Assembly: GCA_043819345.1 (NCBI GenBank)
Contig: JBDREX010000047.1
Span: forward strand, 1 to 58,368
Reading direction: 5' to 3'
DNA: 58,368 nucleotides
Origin: CAYRDK01 sp043819345
GTDB lineage: Bacteria > Omnitrophota > Gorgyraeia > Velamenicoccales > Velamenicoccaceae
The translations under genes and the position numbers were made by a program. The notes beneath the pieces are model-generated. The model saw only the letters and a program-made list of their open reading frames with translations. It was not told the origin of the DNA and did no database searches. Position 1 is the first letter of the stretch; each line of letters opens with the position of its first letter. Of this stretch, positions 50,280 to 56,725 are shown piece after piece.

Positions 50280-51741
50280 ATGCATCTCCTTTTGTAGCCG
50301 CCGCTTCAAACTTGGAGACATTCGCCATGAAATCTTTCACACAAAGCTTTGCCAGCTCTGAATAATTGCCTCCCATAATGCGGTGTATCCTATGAGGACG
50401 CGAAAAAAACTCCCTCATGCACCAAGAACCTAACCGACCAACCTCTTCAATAGATAAATATTTTGTCGGAACAACGGGGTGTTGAAAATCCCATTTTTTT
50501 AATTCTATTTTTTTAGGATCAAGAACACCATCTTTAACCAGTTTTTTCCATAGAGGTGAACCTGGCACAGGTGTCACAAATTGCAAGGCAAAAACATCGG
50601 GATCTACGCTATCAGCAAAAGCAAAACGTTGTTTTATAAGGTCCTCTGTGTCGTCTTCAAAACCAATCATAAAGGTCCCGACAGTAGCAATATCATTTGC
50701 ACGTAACGTATCCACTGTTGTCTTAATCTCAGAAACGGTAACCCCTTTGCCAATTTTAGACAGCTCCGCGTCATTACCCACTTCAATCCCAACTAAGCCC
50801 ATAAACATCCCCGCCTTCTTCATTAACGGGATAATGTCTACTTGCTTCGCCCAATCATCAGCACGGCCTAAAATGACCCAATTCAACTTGATATTTTTTT
50901 CCAGAATCCCTTCGCAAACATCCTTAACCACCTGATAATTCACGTTAAACGCGTCATCCTGAAAAACAACCGTTTTAACACCATGTTTCTTTGTCAATAT
51001 CTCAAGCTCTTCAACAATTCGCTGAGCCGAATGCGAGCGCCACGAAACAAAATCTTTAGGATAGCGCGGATCATACTGGCTCCATTCATAACAAAAAGAG
51101 CACCCTCCCGGACATCCCCGGCTTGTAAATAATTCACAAAAATTTGTCCAATACGTATGGCCGACATATTTCTGCATGGGGAACAAATCATAAGCCGGCA
51201 AAGGCAGAACATCAATATCTTTGATCAACTCCCGATGCGAACCCGCCACAATTTTATTGCCAAGCCGAGAAGCCAGGCCTGCGATATTTGAAAAATCAAC
51301 ATCGCCTTTATCCAGACTCTTAAGAAGCTCCTCTAAAGTCAATTCGCCTTCACCGATCAAAACAAAATCAATCGCGGGATTATCTTTTAAGGTATCTTCG
51401 TACAAAGCCGAATACCACAAGCCTCCAACAACAACCTGACACTTTGGACAAATCGCTTTAATAAGTTTAGCCGTTTCATTAAAATGCCAGATAACAGCTA
51501 AACCACCTGTTGAATGCAAAATATCCCCTAAGACAACTACGTCCGGTTTAATTTCTAAAATCCTGGCCTTAAGTTGTTCATAGGATAAACCATCGGCTCT
51601 AGCGTCTACAACAGAAACTTCTCCAACCTTTTTATCTCTAACATACGCGGCCATCTGCGCGTAAAATTGATTAGCCGCCATTGTCATCCCATGTGTTGCC
51701 CAGCCACCAAATGGGGGTGTAATAAATGAAACCTTTTTCAT
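50272..51741 (-). CDS. B12-binding radical SAM enzyme (class B/BchE-like), paralogue 2
   Basis: A 489-aa protein. The cobalamin domain (MKKVSFITPPFGGWATHGMT, LGDILHSTGG) covers about 1-150 and the radical SAM barrel has CPGGCSFC (Cys210, Cys214, Cys217). It is clearly paralogous to the enzyme at 38115-39605 along its whole length, including PAYDLFPMQKYVGHTYW and TPVPGSPLW. The two probably act on related substrates at different steps. It is followed by overlapping genes for the PCP_red-like and SRPBCC proteins, so the three may form one functional unit. Confidence 0.88.
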   Translation of the reverse strand: MKKVSFITPPFGGWATHGMTMAANQFYAQMAAYVRDKKVGEVSVVDARADGLSYEQLKARILEIKPDVVVLGDILHSTGGLAVIWHFNETAKLIKAICPKCQVVVGGLWYSALYEDTLKDNPAIDFVLIGEGELTLEELLKSLDKGDVDFSNIAGLASRLGNKIVAGSHRELIKDIDVLPLPAYDLFPMQKYVGHTYWTNFCELFTSRGCPGGCSFCYEWSQYDPRYPKDFVSWRSHSAQRIVEELEILTKKHGVKTVVFQDDAFNVNYQVVKDVCEGILEKNIKLNWVILGRADDWAKQVDIIPLMKKAGMFMGLVGIEVGNDAELSKIGKGVTVSEIKTTVDTLRANDIATVGTFMIGFEDDTEDLIKQRFAFADSVDPDVFALQFVTPVPGSPLWKKLVKDGVLDPKKIELKKWDFQHPVVPTKYLSIEEVGRLGSWCMREFFSRPHRIHRIMGGNYSELAKLCVKDFMANVSKFEAAATKGDAYV

Positions 51742-51756
51742 ATGGCTATCCTTTCC

Positions 51757-53229
51757 TCAAACATTAAACCAGGATGTTACCAGGCTCTTACCACCCGGCG
51801 TTAAATCAATATTTACATGTTTGACTTCTGTGTATTCCAACAATCCTTGCGCCCCAAGCTCACGTCCTAAACCGCTCTGTTTATACCCTCCGAAAGGAGC
51901 CTCATTATAAAACCCTCCGTAGGTGTTTACCCAGACTGTCCCAACTTTAAGCCGAGAGGCCAAAAAATTTGCTTTATTCAGATCTTTCGTCCAGACCATC
52001 GCAGCCAAGCCATAATCCGTATCATTGGCAACTGTTAAAGCCTCGTTCATGTTTTTAACTTTTATTACCGATAAAACAGGCCCAAAAATTTCTTCCCGAG
52101 CTATTCTCATATCATTTTTAACATTAGAAAAAATCGTTGGTGCTACATAATAACCGCGCTCCAAATTAAGGTTTACACCACAAACAAGCTTCGCTTCACG
52201 TTTTCCCAGCTCAATGTAATCTACCACTCTCTGTTTTTGTGCGGCACTTATTAATGGGCCTAAATCCGTTGCAGGATCTTCAGGCAAACCAATTTTAAGT
52301 TTTTTGGTTTTCTCAACCAGCATTTCTAAAACTTTCTCATAAATAGAAGCTTCCACAATCAATCTGGATCCCGCTACGCACATCTGCCCCTGATTCATAA
52401 AAATAGCACTTAATGAACCATTCACAGCTGTTTCCAAATCGCAATCCGCTAAAACAATATTCGGAGATTTCCCGCCCAATTCCAATGATACCTTTTTTAT
52501 ATTAGATGCCGCCGCCATCATAACCGAACGGCCCACCGCTGTTGATCCGGTAAAAGAAATCATATCCACATCTTTGGAAGATGCCAACAAATGGCCCAAT
52601 TGGCCGCCTTCTCCTGTAACAATATTAACAACACCAGCAGGTAAATCCGCCTTTTTTAAAATTTTTGCCAACTCTAAACAACTCAGGGAAGCCTCTTTTG
52701 AAGGCTTAAAAACAACCGTATTACCTAAAATAATACTGGAAGCAATTTTCCAAGCGGCCATCAAAAAAGGATAATTCCAAGGAATAACCTGGCCGACAAC
52801 ACCGATAGGTTCTCTAAGCGTATAACTCAAAGCGGGTGCCGGAATATGAAGCGTTTCGCCCTTAATCTGTGTACCCGCACCGGCGAAATATTCATAGGCA
52901 TTGGCAGCCACCGGAATATCAATAAAAGTCGTCTGCTTAAGTGTTTTGCCCGTGTCCTGTGTTTCGATTCTTGCAATCTCATAGGCAGATTCACGGATCA
53001 ACTGCGCAATCTTTAAAAGATACTGTCCCCGCTCCGACAAGCTCATGCGAGGCCATTCGCCTTCATCATATGCATGCCTGGCTGAAAAAATAGCCTTTTC
53101 AAGGTCGCTTTCACTACCTTTCGGAAAAGCAGCAAAAGCTTCTTCTGTTGCAGGATTAATACTTTCTAAAACCGCCTTATCCTGCGCGTCACAAAACTCA
53201 CCATTGATATACATCTTATAGTTATTCAT
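51757..53229 (-). CDS. NAD(P)-dependent aldehyde dehydrogenase
   Basis: A 490-aa ALDH superfamily enzyme. Motifs are PWNYPFLMAAWKIA, FKPSKEASLSCLE, FTGSTAVGR, ELGGKSPN (general base Glu) and NQGQMCVAGSR (nucleophile Cys near residue 288), with EEIFGPVLSV near the end. It is closest in style to betaine/aromatic aldehyde dehydrogenases. It lies behind an aldolase of the type that releases acetaldehyde or methylthioacetaldehyde, so oxidation of that aldehyde is a sensible job. Substrate is not fixed by sequence. Confidence 0.93.
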   Translation of the reverse strand: MNNYKMYINGEFCDAQDKAVLESINPATEEAFAAFPKGSESDLEKAIFSARHAYDEGEWPRMSLSERGQYLLKIAQLIRESAYEIARIETQDTGKTLKQTTFIDIPVAANAYEYFAGAGTQIKGETLHIPAPALSYTLREPIGVVGQVIPWNYPFLMAAWKIASSIILGNTVVFKPSKEASLSCLELAKILKKADLPAGVVNIVTGEGGQLGHLLASSKDVDMISFTGSTAVGRSVMMAAASNIKKVSLELGGKSPNIVLADCDLETAVNGSLSAIFMNQGQMCVAGSRLIVEASIYEKVLEMLVEKTKKLKIGLPEDPATDLGPLISAAQKQRVVDYIELGKREAKLVCGVNLNLERGYYVAPTIFSNVKNDMRIAREEIFGPVLSVIKVKNMNEALTVANDTDYGLAAMVWTKDLNKANFLASRLKVGTVWVNTYGGFYNEAPFGGYKQSGLGRELGAQGLLEYTEVKHVNIDLTPGGKSLVTSWFNV

Positions 53230-53241
53230 GGTTTCCTTTAT

Positions 53242-53321
53242 GTAGTTAACGAGTGCTCGGGTTAGCGGGTTTAGATGTTAAAACCCAACAACCCGTCAAC
53301 GCGCTAACCCATCAACACTCC
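53242..53321. repeat. Intergenic GTTAACGAG/AACCCG quasi-palindromic repeat (family i copy 4)
   Basis: GTTAACGAGTGCTCGGGTTA and GCGGGTTTAG on the left, AAACCCAACAACCCGTCAAC and GCGCTAACCCATC on the right. It lies in the gap between the aldolase and ALDH genes. Confidence 0.65.
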
Positions 53322-53328
53322 AACATTC

Positions 53329-54321
53329 TTATTCCACTGGCACCGTCTTCCACAAATCAAACAAACGATTGAAGGGCACATACCAGCGTGAAATTTTAGC
53401 AAAATCACCTTTGAGTTTAAGCTTCTTTTGCGTTGTCGCAACAAACGGATCAAGCTCTCTGTTAAAAATCGCCTTCCAATACTGCATCTTTCCTGTTATC
53501 ACAAACTCAGCGTCCTCTGTTGAATTAGAAAACCCTTTAATTTTTCCATCGGCAAAATCAAAACAATAGGCGGTCCCCTCTTCTTCTAAAACAACAGCAA
53601 GTTTTGTTTTAAGAACTGACTCATTTGCCAACTGTTTAAATTTTGCATCATGATTGACAACATTGACAATCTCTTCGATCTGCTCTGGCGAAAAAAGCTT
53701 ATACTTTTTTGTCTCTACCACAACAGGCTCGGAAACTATTTCCTCCACACGTGCTTCTGTCTTTTGTGTATAAAAATCCTTTATAAACGCAATTTTTACA
53801 GCTTCCTCCAGCATCTGTATCAAAAAAAACGCATCTTTTAATGTCGTACCGCAAGCCACAACACCGTGGTGTCTCAAAACAACAACGTTGCTCTTCTTCA
53901 ATGCTTCTATGATAGGTGTGATATCCGTAATCGCCGGAGTTTTTTGATCAACAACAGGAATGTCCCCAAAAGATAGGCGCATCTCAATCGTATCAAAATC
54001 AAGGTTCGTATTAAGCGCAAAATACCCATTCACCCAACTCGGATGCGCATGGATAACACATTGCGCCTCCAAATGCTTAAAAACGCTAATATGAAAAAAC
54101 TTTTCCGAAGAAGGTTTAAACCCTTCTGTTAACGTCAGGCCTTCCAGATCTATCTGGCCAATATCATCCTCAGTCAATTCCCCTAAACAACAAGCATGCC
54201 CTGTTATCAGAGCGCTTGTTGGCGAAGTCTTAACACTGACATTACCAGATAAGCCATATGTGAGATTTTTATCCCAAATCATTCGCCCAATTTCAATAAT
54301 TTCTTTTTTAATATCTGTCAT
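53329..54321 (-). CDS. Class II aldolase fused to an SCP2 sterol-carrier domain
   Basis: A 330-aa fusion. Residues about 1-195 are a class II aldolase/adducin-type domain with catalytic Glu73 and zinc ligands His91 and His93 (HAHPSW) and His151 or His152 (RHHGVV). Residues about 225-325 match an SCP2-like lipid-binding domain (AVVLEEEGTAYCFDFADG, DAEFVITGKMQYWKAIF). The aldolase family includes Ald2, which splits 5-deoxyribulose- or methylthioribulose-1-phosphate. The genes just upstream encode an MtnA-like isomerase and a nucleoside phosphorylase, the two preceding steps. The SCP2 tail is unexpected. Confidence 0.85.
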   Translation of the reverse strand: MTDIKKEIIEIGRMIWDKNLTYGLSGNVSVKTSPTSALITGHACCLGELTEDDIGQIDLEGLTLTEGFKPSSEKFFHISVFKHLEAQCVIHAHPSWVNGYFALNTNLDFDTIEMRLSFGDIPVVDQKTPAITDITPIIEALKKSNVVVLRHHGVVACGTTLKDAFFLIQMLEEAVKIAFIKDFYTQKTEARVEEIVSEPVVVETKKYKLFSPEQIEEIVNVVNHDAKFKQLANESVLKTKLAVVLEEEGTAYCFDFADGKIKGFSNSTEDAEFVITGKMQYWKAIFNRELDPFVATTQKKLKLKGDFAKISRWYVPFNRLFDLWKTVPVE

Positions 54322-54336
54322 AGTTTTTCCTCAAAT

Positions 54337-54388
54337 CAGTTTACGAATAAACGAGTTAGCGCGTCAACGGGTTAAACCCGAAAACCTA
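54337..54388. repeat. Intergenic GTTTACGAA/AACCCG quasi-palindromic repeat (family i copy 5)
   Basis: GTTTACGAATAAACGAGTTA and GCGCGTCAACGGGTT, then AAACCCGAAAACC. It continues as far as the start of the eIF2B-like half's stop codon region. Confidence 0.6.
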
Positions 54389-54856
54389 CTAACACTCCCT
54401 TTTAACAATTTTAACAAGCTCTAACGGCACTTCTTCAAGCATCGGGACATATGTTTTAATATCACTTGAGGCAACCTTCAAACCTGCTATTTTTAACAGA
54501 GAAGAGGCCTTTTTCGTCAATGGCGCCGAAGGATAGAGATATGCCGCTATCCCATGCATCTTTGCACATAGAGCTGCAATTAACGAGCCGGTACGGCACA
54601 AAGCTGTTTTATCATTCAAAGCGTTATAAAAAATATAAACATCTTTAATCAAACCACGCTTCATACAAAATCCAAGCATATTGTCACAAATCACAATCGG
54701 CTCAACACCGCCTCTTAGAAAATCCTGCGCGACACTCTGCATGCCTTCTAATCCAGGACGTAATTCCGCAATAAAAACTTTTTTTGATGCAAAAGAATCA
54801 AAAAAATCCTTACCCGGAAGGCCAAAAATGAGAGAAATTTTTTCTTCAATGTTCAT
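54389..54856 (-). CDS. Short eIF2B/MtnA-like protein (C-terminal half only)
   Basis: A 155-aa protein matching only the C-terminal, Rossmann-like half of the eIF2B/MtnA family. VFIAELRPGLEGMQSVAQDF corresponds to the FATETRPYFQGSRLTAWEL segment of the neighbour, and VICDNMLGFCM to LVADNAVGKLL. The catalytic aspartate region is altered (YNALNDKTA where MtnA has GADR-type sequence) and no catalytic cysteine domain is present. It is therefore probably not an isomerase; a regulatory or structural partner of the full-length MtnA-like protein is possible. It overlaps that gene by 11 nt. Confidence 0.7.
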   Translation of the reverse strand: MNIEEKISLIFGLPGKDFFDSFASKKVFIAELRPGLEGMQSVAQDFLRGGVEPIVICDNMLGFCMKRGLIKDVYIFYNALNDKTALCRTGSLIAALCAKMHGIAAYLYPSAPLTKKASSLLKIAGLKVASSDIKTYVPMLEEVPLELVKIVKREC

Positions 54857-55838
54857 TGATCGATATATGTTTTGTAACTAACTCAGCCGGAACAACATCA
54901 AACCCCGGATAATAAGCCTTAACATTTTTTCCCGCCAGATTCTTGCCGCGAAAACACAAAATTTCCTCATCCCGACGGATTTCAACTGGGATATCACTGC
55001 CTGATTTTAACTTTTTAGAAGGTTGCGTCAGTACATAAAACGGCACATGAAAATATTTTGCCAAAAGAGCTATCTGGTATGTACCAATTTTATTAGCAAA
55101 ATCACCGTTTGCCGCAGAACGGTCAGAACCAACAATCACACAGTCTATGTCACCATCCGATAAAAGCTTTCCAACCGCATTATCCGCAACCAATGTAACA
55201 TCCAGCCCCTGTCGTTTCAATTCCCATGCGGTCAAACGCGACCCCTGAAAATATGGCCGTGTTTCAGTAGCAAAAAACTTTATTTTTTTATTCGTCTTTC
55301 TGCAAAATTCACCAATTAAAGCCATCTCTCCGCTCACATGGCAATGTGTCAAAACCGCATCACCATCTTTTATCAATTCAGCCGCGCGGCGCGCCCTTTC
55401 ATAACGCTCTCTACGAATTCCGCCCTCAAGAAAACCATCCATTAAGCCCAAAAACGCGCTTTTGAAATCCGGAGATTCATAAACTTTGCGAGCAAACCCC
55501 AACACCATGCCCGTTACCTCTTCAAAAGGAAAAGTCGGACGGCTCTCATTAAAAGCCTTGGCAACTGTTTCCAGGTGTTTCATCAATTCTTCTTTTGATT
55601 TCAATTTACTCTTCTTTACTTCAAGCATAAATGCGTAACAAACAGTCAAAAACTGGCCAAAAGCGCGCGTCTTCATATCCACAACCGCTTTAATCGCCCC
55701 TTTATAGCTACTGGCCTTCAAATAAACAACACTCTGCGGAATCTTCGTTTCATCAAGAATATAGAGTGCCTGGCCTTTCAGTTGCACAGGCCAAAACAAA
55801 ACAGATTCCTTCATTTTATCTATCCGCTGGTTCATCAT
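54846..55838 (-). CDS. mtnA: MtnA-like aldose-1-phosphate isomerase (eIF2B family)
   Basis: Isomerises 5-methylthioribose-1-phosphate, and in some bacteria 5-deoxyribose-1-phosphate, to the ribulose form. The 330-aa protein keeps both catalytic residues: Cys166 in THCHVSG and Asp239 in VGSDRSAANGD, plus NKIGTYQ and the TRPYFQGSRLTAWE segment. The N-terminal helical domain is unusually divergent, so the exact sugar is uncertain. It follows the nucleoside phosphorylase gene by 40 nt and precedes the eIF2B-like half and the aldolase. Confidence 0.82.
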   Translation of the reverse strand: MMNQRIDKMKESVLFWPVQLKGQALYILDETKIPQSVVYLKASSYKGAIKAVVDMKTRAFGQFLTVCYAFMLEVKKSKLKSKEELMKHLETVAKAFNESRPTFPFEEVTGMVLGFARKVYESPDFKSAFLGLMDGFLEGGIRRERYERARRAAELIKDGDAVLTHCHVSGEMALIGEFCRKTNKKIKFFATETRPYFQGSRLTAWELKRQGLDVTLVADNAVGKLLSDGDIDCVIVGSDRSAANGDFANKIGTYQIALLAKYFHVPFYVLTQPSKKLKSGSDIPVEIRRDEEILCFRGKNLAGKNVKAYYPGFDVVPAELVTKHISINEH

Positions 55839-55878
55839 AAATAATTCTAAAGTAGTTTAAAAAAACAAAAAATATCTT

Positions 55879-56637
55879 CTACTTAGCATCCTTCTGAGCT
55901 AACTTCTTAACAGCTTCTAAACAAACCTTAACAACTTTTGCTTCAGCTTCATAATAATCAGGATTAATAAAACCCAGCTCTCCCGTAATCAAATTATCGC
56001 TGACAGCTGAAATTGAACAAGCCTTCACCTTATTAACCTGAGCAATGGTTAAAAGCGCACTTGAAACCATATCAACCGCGATCGCACCCTGGCCCTTAAC
56101 TTTTTGAATCAACTCTTTCGTCTCGCGCAACAAGGCATCCGTCGTCCAAATCAACCCCTCATGGATATTAATCCCGCCTTCTTTGGAAGCATCCCGCAAA
56201 GCTTCTGTCACACTTGCATCCGAAACCGTTTTAAAAGAATCATCCACATAGTAAGGGGTCACACCATCACCTCTAATGACACCTGTACCTAAAATCACTT
56301 CGCCAATTTTAATCTTTTCATCCAAGGCGCCACAAGAACCAGCTCGGATAATATATTCTACTTTACCTGCGCATAAAATCTCAGCAATGATGGCCGTATC
56401 CGGTGAAAACCTTCCACCGTTGCCCACAGCAATCTTGATTCCCTGATACATACCCGTATACATCGTATATTCAAAAAAAGAAAAACTCTTAACGGGGCTT
56501 TCCAGATGCTGCAGGATCGCATCACGCCTTTCAGCTGTACCAGGAATAATCGCGTATTTTCCAAAACTGCCTGGTTTTACCTGCACCATACCTAATAAAT
56601 CCTGCCCTGACAAATGTACATCTTTCTGAATACTCAC
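55879..56637 (-). CDS. NP-I family nucleoside phosphorylase
   Basis: A 252-aa PNP_UDP_1 protein that phosphorolyses a nucleoside to base and pentose-1-phosphate. Motifs are GNGGRFSPDTAIIAEIL (phosphate/ribose side), RAGSCGALDEKIKIGEV and the AVDMVSSALL region where NP-I enzymes place their ribose-binding Met-Glu. Here that glutamate position reads Asp-Met-Val, so specificity may be altered. GTG 56637 has a strong AAGGAGG. With MtnA-like isomerase and aldolase genes following, 5'-deoxyadenosine or methylthioadenosine is the likely substrate. Confidence 0.85.
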   Translation of the reverse strand: MSIQKDVHLSGQDLLGMVQVKPGSFGKYAIIPGTAERRDAILQHLESPVKSFSFFEYTMYTGMYQGIKIAVGNGGRFSPDTAIIAEILCAGKVEYIIRAGSCGALDEKIKIGEVILGTGVIRGDGVTPYYVDDSFKTVSDASVTEALRDASKEGGINIHEGLIWTTDALLRETKELIQKVKGQGAIAVDMVSSALLTIAQVNKVKACSISAVSDNLITGELGFINPDYYEAEAKVVKVCLEAVKKLAQKDAK

Positions 56638-56652
56638 AAGAACCTCCTTATA

Positions 56653-56684
56653 AATATATTGTTGTACTGCTATATTGTTATATT
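56653..56684. repeat. Word-like intergenic repeat (family vi)
   Basis: AATATATTGTTGTACTGCTA followed by TATTGTTATATT: a run of TATTGTT words forming a loose palindrome. It lies directly in front of the ribosome-binding site of the nucleoside phosphorylase gene. Confidence 0.45.
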
Positions 56685-56725
56685 ACTAAAGACAAAAAAC
56701 CAAACATTCCATCCTTCTAAGGATC

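Noticed and set aside
53242..54388. CRISPR-like appearance of the GTT/AACCC repeats
   Set aside because: Repeat units are of irregular length and sequence, there are no spacers of constant size, and no cas genes exist in the window.
56690..56725. Terminator behind the acyl-CoA ligase (small ATCCTT/AAGGAT hairpin near a T-run)
   Set aside because: The stem is only 6 bp with a 2-nt loop and the T-run is 10 nt away, so it is not convincing.
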